The position numbers and the translations under genes are program-made. Positions 7,745-18,100 of a stretch of DNA of 64,000 nt are shown here, one piece after another. The notes under the pieces were generated by a model. That model worked only from the letters and a program-made list of their open reading frames with translations, was not told the origin of the DNA and made no database searches. Origin of the DNA: Erysipelotrichales bacterium (GTDB lineage: Bacteria > Bacillota_I > Bacilli_A > Erysipelotrichales > Erysipelotrichaceae); assembly GCA_910576855.1 (NCBI GenBank), contig CAJTJP010000009.1, positions 1 to 64,000 on the forward strand, read 5' to 3'. The number at the start of each line of letters is the position of its first letter. The first letter of the stretch is position 1.

Positions 7745-8818
7745 ATGAATGTGGAGAAAGAGCGTGCTGCTATCATACATTTTTTATATTGGGGGATCGT
7801 GCTTTGTGTGCTGTATTTCTTTTTTAACTATGTGCTGTATGAAATATTGCCGCTGTTTATCGGTTTCTTGATTGCCTTCTCACTGCGTCCGGCCATTCGC
7901 AACACTGCTAAGATTCTGCCTTTTCCGCAAAGGTTGATTGCGTTTTTTTATTTGATTTTGTTTTATGGTACGATCGGTACGGCGCTTACCGCATTATGTG
8001 TTTATTGTTTTCATTATCTGTCTGCCTTTATCATTCATTTGCCTTCTTTGTATGAAGCTGATATCGCGCCGATGCTGGATCAAGGATTTCATTATTTAGA
8101 GGGGGAGCTGTCGAGGCTTCCGATTACTGCCGATATTGATATGAATCAATTTTTTTCACAGGCGTTGGATTCCCTTCGCTCATTTACCGTTTCTTCAAGC
8201 GCTTCCTTATTTTCGTTATTTAAAACGATTACCGCATCACTGCCCGGTATCATTGTTTCTTTTTTTATTACGTTATTGTCATCGATCTTTTTCACCCTGG
8301 ATTTCACTGTACTCTCTCATTTTATTATGCGGCAGATCCCGAAAAAATCACATGAGCGGTTTTATCGTATCCGTATGATCGTAACGGATACGATTGCGCA
8401 TTATTGCGGTGCTTACGGACGCTTGATGCTGATAACGTTTTGTGAATTGTCAATCGGATTGATGCTGTTGAAAGTGGAGTATGCGCTGCCGATTGCTTTT
8501 CTGATCGCATTATTTGATATTTTTCCGATTTTGGGGACGGGAACTATTTTGTATCCTTGGATCGCGATTGCCTTTTTCAGACATCAGCCAAGGCTTGCGG
8601 CAGGCTTGTTGATTTTACATTTGATCATCAATGTCATTCGTCAGATTATTGAACCGCGCATCGTGGGTAAGCAACTGGGAATTCATCCGGTATTGATGCT
8701 TGCGTGTATGTTTCTCGGAGTGAAGTGTCTTGGATTCTTAGGGATATTTATCGCACCGATCTTATTGCAGATTGTGATACAGCTTAATCGGGAGGGCTTC
8801 ATTCGATTGTATCGGTGA
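7745..8818 (+). CDS. AI-2E family (YtvI/PerM-type) membrane protein
   Basis: A 357-residue polytopic membrane protein of the AI-2E family exporter/permease group. Two N-terminal helices are followed by a long soluble stretch (roughly 85-160), a central helix pair and a C-terminal set with the family signature: ALFDIFPILGTGTILYPW and EPRIVGKQLGIHPVLML. The closest named relatives are Bacillus YtvI (sporulation) and similar proteins; the transported substrate is unknown. ATG 7745 is preferred over the in-frame GTG at 7736. The ribosome site is weak (GGTGA). It stands alone and points toward the decayed region. Confidence 0.82.
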   Translation: MNVEKERAAIIHFLYWGIVLCVLYFFFNYVLYEILPLFIGFLIAFSLRPAIRNTAKILPFPQRLIAFFYLILFYGTIGTALTALCVYCFHYLSAFIIHLPSLYEADIAPMLDQGFHYLEGELSRLPITADIDMNQFFSQALDSLRSFTVSSSASLFSLFKTITASLPGIIVSFFITLLSSIFFTLDFTVLSHFIMRQIPKKSHERFYRIRMIVTDTIAHYCGAYGRLMLITFCELSIGLMLLKVEYALPIAFLIALFDIFPILGTGTILYPWIAIAFFRHQPRLAAGLLILHLIINVIRQIIEPRIVGKQLGIHPVLMLACMFLGVKCLGFLGIFIAPILLQIVIQLNREGFIRLYR

Positions 8819-8935
8819 CGGTGCCTTCAATCTTTTAGCACCTTCTGATACAGGTATCCCCCCCTGTTATCTCATTCACATAACAAATGCGTTCTTATAA
8901 ATATTTCAAAGACAACCGGCTGTTTTCATTTGTCT

Positions 8936-9120
8936 TTAAACGCCTGCAATCTTTCTAATATATGACTGTAATTCAGAGGAAAATCCAAGCTGCGAAGAAT
9001 ATCGCTATGGGCGTATGTAGTACCGTAGCACCTTGCTTGGGAAGCAACACCGACAGTATCTTGTCGCTTCGATCCATGTCTTCGGCGACATTAAAAGGCA
9101 TTCGCTACTGCTGTTTTTAA
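8936..9120 (-). pseudogene. decayed coding remnant, possibly ADP-ribosylglycohydrolase C-terminus
   Basis: On the minus strand two frames join into a protein-like string: KTAVANAF then NVAEDMD in a second frame, then DTVGVASQ and a terminal ILRSLDF...LQAFKDK before TGA at 8936. The pattern resembles the NLGEDTDTVG..GQ..G.YYG ending of ADP-ribosylglycohydrolases, interrupted by frameshifts and an insertion. This is my pattern match by eye only; other origins are possible. A C-terminal fragment without start or upstream domain is in any case non-functional. Confidence 0.3.
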
Positions 9121-9575
9121 ACTCCTCTCTAATTCGAGGAGTTCAAAATATGGATTATGCAATTTTCTCATAGTCCCGGAAATTCTATAACATCACTTCG
9201 CTGTCTCATATCCTATATCGCCTTCTGCGCATCATACATTGTCATTTCTGCGTTGATTTGCGGTATAAAAGCACGATACTTCCCACATGGCTCGATACGT
9301 GCTGATTGATGTCGCTATATTAGAAGATTCAGCACATTTTGAGCAAAAATCCGATAGTTCGCCGAAACATATCAATAGGCGTATTTTGCCCTTATCCAAT
9401 CCGCAACCTAAACCCTTTTCGTAAGTGGAAACATATCCGCAATTCCACATTTCTACTATATATAGCCAGAACTGAATCCATCTACTGTCTCAATCCATGA
9501 TAGGTATTTTAGGAAATTGGTCATCGTAGAACTATTTCCACATAAAAGGCATCATCTCAACCTTATATTTAGCAC
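9121..9575. other. decayed intergenic DNA at left edge of the island
   Basis: No gene that I can support. It opens with an AACTCCTC/GAGGAGTT hairpin. A frame of 72 codons on the minus strand (9232-9450) has no ribosome site and an implausible composition. A short string here (AATCCGCAACCTAAACCCT, near 9400) is similar to one at 26920-26940 beyond the other end of the island. Confidence 0.35.
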
Positions 9576-10454
9576 TTATTTATTAAGCTTGTTTGCCAAA
9601 TCAGCTTCAAATTCAACAATCTCCTGCATACAAGAATCAAGCTTAGCAACAATTGCATCCTTGTCTAATTCATCGCCAAGTTCAATGGTTGCAGTCTTGA
9701 ATGGAGTTCTCCATTGCCAGTCGTCTTTACCCATCTTTGCTGGATAATAATTATTAATGTTGTCACAAATATCCCTGAATTCATCGGTGATATTCTTTGA
9801 ACTGATAGCCAACTGAATATATGTTGTTTTTCCATTGCGATTAATTATCTCATAGAAATGGTGATTATCTGTATTCCATCCACTTGGAGCATCAGGAATA
9901 TCAGGGAGTATCGAAGTCATTCTATCTGTTGTAAAACGAGTATACGTTCTATTGCATCTTGCTATATCAAGGTGAGTCCCTTCCTTCGACTGTACCCATT
10001 CTCTAAAAATAGCTATGATAGCATTAAATCGCTTTTCTTCGTCGCTCAATAAATATTCTAACATCACGCTGCAATTCTTATCACTCCACTCAGCATGAAA
10101 CTTAGCCATTCTTGGCCAGTCGGCTTCGTTAGTAATACTTACGCCTTCGAGGTGATAGCACATCCATGATGCTTTATTATTGTCTGCTCTATCCCAAGCA
10201 AGTGCGATTCCCAGCTTACTTTCAATTTCATTCTTATGCTTATAAAGCATGTCGAAAGTATCTTTATTCTTCTTGGTGTCTCCATTACCCAAGTAGAAGT
10301 CAATTCTTGCATTATCGTAATTAGCAATGCAGCTGATGCAGAAACCACTAATACCAAAAAATCCAGACTCTGTATTAGATGTTGTAGGATTGCATCCACT
10401 GAAAGTTCCTCTATGTAAGTGTTGCTCCTGAATGATGGAAGAGCATATTCCCAA
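9576..10454 (-). pseudogene. 3' part of DUF262 gene: DUF4268 domain, frameshifted from its 5' part
   Basis: This 292-codon frame encodes a DUF4268 domain (NPTTSNTESGFFGISGF, ARIDFYLGNGD, then a W-rich C-terminal region). Its apparent start is artificial. It is exactly in frame with the upstream DUF262 gene, and the 55 nt between them encode, in a different frame, the expected linker (DAGRYEIRRRYWEYALP). So one base appears gained just before the TAA of the upstream part and one lost just before IIQEQH. DUF4268 domains occur fused to or beside restriction-like proteins. As it stands the domain would not be translated as part of the full protein; sequencing error is an alternative. Confidence 0.7.
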
Positions 10455-10496
10455 TAGCGTCTTCTAATTTCGTATCTGCCTGCATCTGAAGCTTCT

Positions 10497-12581
10497 TTAG
10501 TCTCTGTCTTTAAGATAGAATACTAAATCCATAGGGTCGGCTTCATACAATGCAAAGATTCTACGAAGAATCGACATCTTAAGTGTTGTGCTTGTATTCT
10601 TCTCAATATATAAGTTTTCATCAATCTTCAAAGCACTGCGCAAATCTGCTTCATTGTATGTAACATACGCAGCAAGGTCTGTGTTTTCCTTCTTACTATA
10701 TGCAAGCGACATAAGTACAGACTTGTCCTTCTGATGAAGGAATTTAACAATATGCTCGAACATATCAGTCCAGCTTGTCACAGGCTGTTCTGTTGTTAAG
10801 TAGCTGTACTTAGCAATATCTCTACCAGTCAGGTCAAAGTTCTCATCATCTAAAGTGCATGAATCAAACTCTTTCTCTGATGATACAAAGTCCGTTTCTG
10901 GATAAGCCCAGATTTCCATAGCCAATTCCAGCATTTCTTTGCTACGTTCTTCAAGCTCTGCTAATCCCCATGTATCCTTCGTAGCAATCTTCTGGTTCAT
11001 TTTTAATCCGCTGGCTTTATATCCGCCTTCTTTAGCATCGCGTTTTTCAACAAAAGTGTTATTGCTCAGGTTTGGATTATATCCAGTTAAAGTAAGGTTA
11101 GCTAAACGATGAAGCCATGTTGTATGGATTTCTGCGGCATTAGCACCTAAGCTCTCATTCCAAGCTGGAGTTAAATGCTGTGGCATAATATGCTCAATGG
11201 TATAAACATTATTATCAAGATGTGTGTAAACATCCTTTGTTTCAATTGTTCCGTAGTTTTCAAAGCGCTCAAACAAATAGGCTTTATATTTACCACGCAT
11301 CTGATATACCTGCTTTTCAGAAAAAGCTAATCCAAATTCCTCATCATCAGGGAATCGACCACTTTCCTTCTTAGAAAGCAAAGCATAAATGAACTTTGAA
11401 ACATAATCATCTGCTGTATTATCGTAGCGGATGATTTCTTTATTTAAGTTCAAGAAAATCTTGTTTAATGCGTTAGTAGGCACTTCACAAATATTTCTTC
11501 TAAACAGATAATTCTCTGTAATCAAGAAAATTCTTAACACATCATCGTTTGTTAATTTACCATCCTGATGTAGTCTCAATACTTCCATCAAGAATGGACG
11601 AGTAACAACAATCTCCAGACGCATCAAACGATACAAACAGTCGTCAAGCTTCTGCTTTTTTAATCCGCTCTTGCATGTAAGAAGCTTCTCAAAGAATCTT
11701 GCATAACGGAGCAGGTCTGTAAGGAGTGTATCAATCGGAAGTGATACAGATTCCGCATAGTTCTTGAATGCCCTATAAACGTTGCTGACAGTAGGAGTAA
11801 CCTGCTGCTTGATGCTTAAATAGTCTCTTACAAATCCACTTACATCATTAGCGGTGTACTTTTCAATCTTAGCCCAATATGTATCGTAGTACTTTGTCTG
11901 ATTCTGAGCTGGAAATCCCATCAATACATAGTTTCTGATTTTGTCACCTTCAGTAAGTGCAAGACCAGTAGAGTTTAGGCTTTCAAAAATAAGCTGCGCA
12001 TTATCTCCTTGGTCTAATGTAATGCTGATGATTTCAAGCTTTCCAATAGCCGCATATAAATCTGCTACCGGAACTTCTTCCTTCATCACCATATCATAGA
12101 AGAACTGATAATTTATTGTAAGGTTAGAACCGAGGTCATAGTCCTCTTCATCACCAAACAATTTTACAAGAGCCTCTCTGTCACTCTTAACCGGACGTAG
12201 CTTAATCTTATCATCTTCACTGGCCCAAGGCGAGATAAGGAAACGCTGGCTTATCTGTTCATCAAGCTTGCCTTCATCTGTCTTTACTTTTCCCTGAGCT
12301 ATAAGATTGCGAATTGCTAAAAGCAATAACGTGATAGTCGTTAATCTCTGCTGTCCGTCGATGATGTGATATTCGATTTTACTGCCATTAGGAACAACAG
12401 CAGAAACGATGCTACCAAAGAAGTGGCTGTCTCTACCGTCGATTACAATTTTCTTTAAATCATCGTATAACTGGCGGCAGTTTTCATATTTCCAATCATA
12501 CTTTCTCTGGTATACCGGTATTACATAGCGCTTATCAGCACCTTCCATGAAACCGGTCATTTTAGCTTCTGAACCTTTCAT
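10497..12581 (-). CDS. GmrSD-like DUF262/DUF1524 protein (5' part of split gene)
   Basis: A 694-residue protein with an N-terminal DUF262 (ParB/Srx-like) domain, IPVYQRKYDWKYEN at about 21-34 and DGQQRLTTITLLLLAIR near 75-91, and a C-terminal DUF1524 HNH-like nuclease domain (EHIMPQHLTPAW, then HRLANLTLTGYN and LSNNTFVEKRD). This pairing is that of GmrSD/SspE/BrxU type IV restriction proteins, where DUF262 uses nucleotides to gate an HNH nuclease against modified DNA. Ribosome site AAGGAGGG before ATG; 26 nt after the metallopeptidase gene, last in the hsd operon. A frameshift just before its TAA detaches the DUF4268 domain. Activity of the shortened form is uncertain. Confidence 0.82.
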   Translation of the reverse strand: MKGSEAKMTGFMEGADKRYVIPVYQRKYDWKYENCRQLYDDLKKIVIDGRDSHFFGSIVSAVVPNGSKIEYHIIDGQQRLTTITLLLLAIRNLIAQGKVKTDEGKLDEQISQRFLISPWASEDDKIKLRPVKSDREALVKLFGDEEDYDLGSNLTINYQFFYDMVMKEEVPVADLYAAIGKLEIISITLDQGDNAQLIFESLNSTGLALTEGDKIRNYVLMGFPAQNQTKYYDTYWAKIEKYTANDVSGFVRDYLSIKQQVTPTVSNVYRAFKNYAESVSLPIDTLLTDLLRYARFFEKLLTCKSGLKKQKLDDCLYRLMRLEIVVTRPFLMEVLRLHQDGKLTNDDVLRIFLITENYLFRRNICEVPTNALNKIFLNLNKEIIRYDNTADDYVSKFIYALLSKKESGRFPDDEEFGLAFSEKQVYQMRGKYKAYLFERFENYGTIETKDVYTHLDNNVYTIEHIMPQHLTPAWNESLGANAAEIHTTWLHRLANLTLTGYNPNLSNNTFVEKRDAKEGGYKASGLKMNQKIATKDTWGLAELEERSKEMLELAMEIWAYPETDFVSSEKEFDSCTLDDENFDLTGRDIAKYSYLTTEQPVTSWTDMFEHIVKFLHQKDKSVLMSLAYSKKENTDLAAYVTYNEADLRSALKIDENLYIEKNTSTTLKMSILRRIFALYEADPMDLVFYLKDRD

Positions 12582-12607
12582 AAGCCCTCCTTCTTAAGTT
12601 CTGTCTA

Positions 12608-15157
12608 TCAATCGACGCTAGAACTTCCAAGCGGCTCATAACCGCAGGACTCTAACATTTCGTTAATTTCATAGATGCTAGTTTCAGCACATGCACTCAA
12701 TGCGCATCTATATGCATTGTTTTGTGGTGTCGTCGGTTTTATATTGAAGTCCGTTTTATCGATTAGCATTTCAGCTTCAGGAACGGACAACTTTAAGCCA
12801 TAACATAATCCCATAACAGTTTGAACAGTTGTAGGATACTCTTCATTGTTTCTTAATCTTTGAATTGTCTTCTCGCCAACCAAAGATGAATCGGCCAACT
12901 TCTTATTAGACAGTTTTCTTTCATTCATAAGTTGAACTAATGTTTCAGAAAATGCTCCCGGATATAATCGCATAGCATCTGCACTTTTTTTAGCTCCTTG
13001 AATCAGTGCTAACAATGTTTTGTTATGATGGTTCATCTCAAATGAATATTCCTGAGCATTAGGCTGCCCTGGAGTTTTATACATCATTTGAGTGTAATAT
13101 TTCTGCCCTTGATACTTGGATTCGTAGCTATATCCCATATCAAATACAAGACAGCATTCATCCATATGCGCTAGAGCATATTGCGTAAGCTTGATTTGTC
13201 CATCTGAGTGTATGATGTATTTTTCATCATTAAGACAGACATGGCCTTCAATATAAACAAACTTACCAGTATCAATTGCTTTTCTAAACTCTTTATTTAA
13301 GCAGTAGGCTTTAAACAAATCCGTGGCTGCAATAGTAAACGACTGATTATCAGATAAAGCTGAAGCATCAAATGTAAACGGAGTAACATACTGTCCGTTA
13401 ACATATGTGAATGCGCCATCCACTTTTGAATAACCCATTTCTCGAATACGCATCTTGACAACTTGTTTTGATAAACCATAGAAATCCGCAAGTTCTGAAA
13501 TCATCTCTTCTATTCTATAGCCATCAGTTCCATCAAAAATGATTTGATATTTTCTAATTAGTTCCACAATTTTTACCTTTGCTGTCTTGGTTGGCATAAG
13601 AATATGAGGTGCTACTCCGTTAGCCTGCCACTCCATCCAGTCAATAGGTTTCCACTTTTCTGTGTCTTTACCATTGCTACCAATCGAACACTGAATAATC
13701 TTTCCAAGTTCATCATCAGAGCCAAGCATTTTCATTAGTGCATGGTATGGCTGATGTCTAAACCAATGAAAACACTCATGCGCAACAGTGAAATTTACAG
13801 TTCCTAGAGTACGTTCAAAATACACACGAGGGTCAATAAAAATCATTCCACGCTTTGCATTACGTATGACAATGTTTTTGTTTTTATCTTGGACGTTTCC
13901 GTCTTCGAAAACAACTAAGCCAAATACATCCAATTCAGAAGAAAGGAGTTCTTTCTCCGTGATAGTTAACCCCATATCCTCAGCAATAGTTCTGATTGGC
14001 ACGGTTACCGGCTCTTGAAGTGCAAGAGGATAATATTTCTCTAAAAACTTCGTAGCTTCATCATCAAATGAAGTACGTGAGATTATAGGTACCAACTCAC
14101 CAGAATATTTATCGTTATCTGAATCTTCCTTCTGTTCACATTCTGAGATAGACACAATTTCAAAATGGCTAAGTTCAACTCCTAAAAGCACTTTGCAACG
14201 GACACTTAACCATCTTTCTGTGAAGGATACCTTGCCACTTTTCGATACAGAATGTTCAATGTAACAAGATACAATTACAGAAAAGCCAATAGCTCCATCT
14301 TCCACTTGCTCAATATGAATAACATTTTGAATTTCAATATCAGATAATGTCGCACGATTTTCTTTTACTTCAGTAGCTAAATGATTTAATACCGCATCCT
14401 TAATTTCATCATAACGATTCTGGTCTATTAACTTCTGCAAAGGACTTTCATCTTGAGCATCATAATAGTCCAACTTAGAATCATTTAACTGTTTCCTAAT
14501 AGCTCGCCAATCTTTCATATACAAATCCATGTAAGCTATGAAAGTGGAGTTATGCGTACGCTCCCTCAGATGAATCAATTCATGTAAAATGACATAATCC
14601 AAACACTCTATTGGTTTTTGTGCCAACTGAAGATTGAACCATAATCTCTTCTTATCAGTGTTGCATGTTCCCCAACGAGTAACCATGTATTTTGTCTGCC
14701 ACGAATCACATTTCAAACCAGTGATAGTCTCCCATTTAGGAAGAAGCCTTTCGATTTCACTTTTTAACAGCAAACGATATTGTTCACGCACATAATTTTC
14801 TCGCTGTCTCACAGTACTATCTTCTCTCATGGAAAGCAGAACTTTATCTCCCTGAATTTCGAAGCTGTTCTTTTGCGAATCCGGAATAAAAGTTAAATAG
14901 TGCTGTTTGCCCCAGATATACATTGTTTCTCCACTTACATACTGACGCTTAGCACTTCGAGGCTGCTGTTGAAACTTTTCAATCTGCTTTTTTATCCAGC
15001 TGAGATTAGTTCGAGCATACACCTCGATAGCCTTATCATCCATAGATGTTGGCGCTGAAATCACAACATGCCCATCAGGTGGTTTCACCTGAAGGTGCAT
15101 ATTCTTAATATTCTTTTTTTGAATATCAATCGGTATGCGCGAAATCACAATTCTCAT
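12608..15157 (-). CDS. double metallopeptidase: YgjP/M48-like + ImmA/IrrE-like + HTH fusion
   Basis: One uninterrupted 849-residue frame. Residues 1-225 are a YgjP/DUF45 metallopeptidase (PPDGHVVISAP; zinc motif HELIH at 192-196, third ligand probably H202, DWRAIRKQL). About 240-360 is an unassigned domain. About 365-580 is an ImmA/IrrE peptidase with a second zinc motif HECFH at 460-464 and likely third ligand E509 in EWQANGVAPHILMP. Residues ~736-800 form an XRE-like HTH (LSNKKLADSSLVGEKTIQRL). ImmA/IrrE enzymes cleave repressors; YgjP-like proteins often sit beside hsdR. It starts 3 nt after hsdR (AGGAGG upstream). Inferred roles: restriction alleviation, operon control or damage sensing. 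Confidence 0.85.
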   Translation of the reverse strand: MRIVISRIPIDIQKKNIKNMHLQVKPPDGHVVISAPTSMDDKAIEVYARTNLSWIKKQIEKFQQQPRSAKRQYVSGETMYIWGKQHYLTFIPDSQKNSFEIQGDKVLLSMREDSTVRQRENYVREQYRLLLKSEIERLLPKWETITGLKCDSWQTKYMVTRWGTCNTDKKRLWFNLQLAQKPIECLDYVILHELIHLRERTHNSTFIAYMDLYMKDWRAIRKQLNDSKLDYYDAQDESPLQKLIDQNRYDEIKDAVLNHLATEVKENRATLSDIEIQNVIHIEQVEDGAIGFSVIVSCYIEHSVSKSGKVSFTERWLSVRCKVLLGVELSHFEIVSISECEQKEDSDNDKYSGELVPIISRTSFDDEATKFLEKYYPLALQEPVTVPIRTIAEDMGLTITEKELLSSELDVFGLVVFEDGNVQDKNKNIVIRNAKRGMIFIDPRVYFERTLGTVNFTVAHECFHWFRHQPYHALMKMLGSDDELGKIIQCSIGSNGKDTEKWKPIDWMEWQANGVAPHILMPTKTAKVKIVELIRKYQIIFDGTDGYRIEEMISELADFYGLSKQVVKMRIREMGYSKVDGAFTYVNGQYVTPFTFDASALSDNQSFTIAATDLFKAYCLNKEFRKAIDTGKFVYIEGHVCLNDEKYIIHSDGQIKLTQYALAHMDECCLVFDMGYSYESKYQGQKYYTQMMYKTPGQPNAQEYSFEMNHHNKTLLALIQGAKKSADAMRLYPGAFSETLVQLMNERKLSNKKLADSSLVGEKTIQRLRNNEEYPTTVQTVMGLCYGLKLSVPEAEMLIDKTDFNIKPTTPQNNAYRCALSACAETSIYEINEMLESCGYEPLGSSSVD

Positions 15158-15160
15158 CTA

Positions 15161-18100
15161 TTAATATTCCTCCTGTTTCTCAATGATTTTGAAGAGACGC
15201 TCAACTTCGACATCATCATTGAGAATAGCGAATAACGCTCTTTTAATACGATTTTCCTTTATAGAATCACCACGAAATCCGCTCATCTTGCTACCCATAA
15301 CAGCTTTATGAAGTTTAATTGCAAGAGTTTCATCATCACCTACGTTATCATATAAAGCCTGCATTGCTTTGCTCTTTCTAACGCTTTCAGGGTAGTCATC
15401 ATTCTGTTCCGGATGATCTACATTTTTTGCCAATTTAATGTATTCTTCAAGAAGTTCTTTATACGAAAGCACTCCTTGCTGTCTATCCTGAATCAACTTA
15501 TCCAGAATAGCTGACATCTTTTCATAGTATTTCGGATTGACGGTAACCTTCTCCACCATCTTACGACGAATATTATTTTCGATTGCTTCAGCGGCACCTT
15601 CTTTTTGTCCAGAAGGAGTCTCATCGTCTGTCATTGTTTCACCTTGGTCGACAACAAAATCGAGCAATGTCAAATCATCGAATTCGCCAATCTTAATACT
15701 GTCGGATGCAACAATATAATTATCAATGAGTTTACGCATATCAGGTTCATAAGCCTTGAAATCCAAGAAATCTCCGCTCTTGTTTCCGATAGTTTGTTTT
15801 AACTCAATGTAGAAATGCACCTTATTTTCATAAGCATTTAATTCTATTGCAGAGCAAACGTCTACCATGTATTGTTTTGCTTCTGCGAATGCACGAACCA
15901 AACTACTTACGAGTTTATATAATTTTTCACGAAGGCGAGCATAGATTTCATCCATGTCTTCGCTCATGCCAGATACACCACAGAAATAGTGAAGATACTG
16001 TAAATCTTCTCTAGGTGCTTCGACACCTTCGCACAATTCTTCCAGTTCTTCATAAACTTCTCTGAAATGTTTAATTGCCTCATCGCCTCTATCTTTTATG
16101 AGTCCATCAACATCTTCAGGGTCATAGTTTTCAAATGCACCGGACGTGTATTTGTCCATAGCATTCTTCAAATCACCGAAAAGCTGCTTATAATCAACAA
16201 TGTAACCAAACTCTTTAGTATCACCATCAAGTCTGTTTACACGACAGATAGCTTGGAAGAGTCCATGGTCTTGCATGCTCTTATCAATATAGAGATACGT
16301 ACAAGGAGGAGCATCAAACCCAGTAAGAAGCTTATCAACAACGATAAGCAACTTCATATTTGCTGGCTCATCGATAAACTTTTCCTTTACCTCTTTCTCG
16401 AAGTCTTCAACTTTCTTTTGGATGGATACCTTCTCCGGAAGATTGTTAGGGTCAAGTCCTAGCATTCGAAGATAAATATCGTACTTTTCAAAAGTCTCTG
16501 TTTCTTCATCTGCACTTACAGTATCTGTTCTAAGGTCACCGGCTTGCGGTGTATAAGAAGAGATAATAGCGCACTTCTTGAAACCACGCTGCTGGAAAAT
16601 TTCGTAATACTTACAAGCTGTATAAATAGAATCAGCAACAAGAATTGCGTTTCCATTTCCATCCATCAAACGAGGCTTCAAATCGAAGTCCTGAATAATA
16701 TCCCAAGCTACCCGTTCAAGTCTTGAACGGGAACTATAAATCTTCTGCATGCTGGCCCATTTTTCTTTCAATTTAGCTTTAGCTCTAGTTGAAAGTGTAC
16801 GGGTCTTAACATCAAACCACTGGTCAATTCTGTCATGCGCAGTAATGTCCTGCGGAATATCTCTGTATTCATATCTTAAGTCAAGAACGACACCATCACG
16901 AACACCTTCATTGTATCTATAGCTATGAATGTATGTTCCAAACACTTCGATACTTGTTTTTTTATCTTTCTTTAATAACGGTGTTCCGGTAAAGCCAATA
17001 AAGATTGCCTTTGGCATAATCGCCTGCATTGCAGCATGAAGTTTACCGGATTGTGTTCTATGACACTCGTCAACAAAAACAAAGATTTTACCTTTTGCTT
17101 CAAAATCTGCTGGAAGCGCTTTTTTCAATTCATCAATGTACTTATCGTAATCCGAATCAGTAGCTTCTCCACCGCGACGTCCAAACTTATGTATCAGCGA
17201 ACACAAAAGCGAGCTATCATAAGAATTCAATTTCTTAAGCAAATCATCGCAACTCTTTGTTCTGGTTATTTTTTCATCAACACCAATATAAGTCTTTTCA
17301 ATCTGCTCATCGAGTTCATCTCGGTCAGTAACGATAAGCACACGAGGATTTTCTTCTTTGCAGTTTGCGAGAATCCATTTTGAGAGCCAGACCATAGTAA
17401 GTGTCTTACCACTGCCTTGTGTATGCCAGATAATACCACCGCGCTGATTTGCTAATCGGTTCTGTGTACGCTTAATTCCATAAAACTGATTGTAGCGACA
17501 AACCTTTTTGATTCCTTTGTCATAAACAACAAAGTTCTCAACTAAGTCAATAAAGCGTTTCTTGTCAAACATCTGGTAGATTTGCTGTAAAAGAAGGTTA
17601 TCCAATCTTTCACAATAAGCCATGATTCGTGCATCTTCGGGGTCACGCTCACCTTCGTTTTCATGGAACCCATCTGGTTTCCATACCATATAATATTTTT
17701 CGCCAGTAAGAATTGTACCGTAACGCAATCCTTCTGTTTCGTTACCGGCCATACAGAACTGCATTGTAGTGAAGAAAGGTGCAATAAAACCATTTTTCTG
17801 GTTCGTCAAATTCTGTCGAATGCCATTTGAAACAGATACACTACTTTTCTTCAATTCAATAACTGCCATCGCAATACCATTCACATAGATTACGAGGTCT
17901 GGTCTCTTTTCCTGACGGTCAACTACTGTAACTTCTTCTGCAATTGCAAAATCATTATTAGTAGGTGTTTCAATATCCATAAAGTAAACAGTTTTAGGCG
18001 CTCCGTCAGCTGTTTCCTTAACTTTTGCACCATATTTCAAAAGCGAATAAACCTTATGATTTGCATCGTACAAACCATGTGTCATGTCATCAGCTGCTTT

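Noticed and set aside
9232-9450. 72-codon minus-strand frame
   Set aside because: No ribosome site, no family, atypical composition in a decayed region.
10497-10510. Programmed +1 frameshift at GAC-TAA
   Set aside because: No upstream Shine-Dalgarno-like stimulator, and a second opposite shift is needed 55 nt later; decay or error is simpler.
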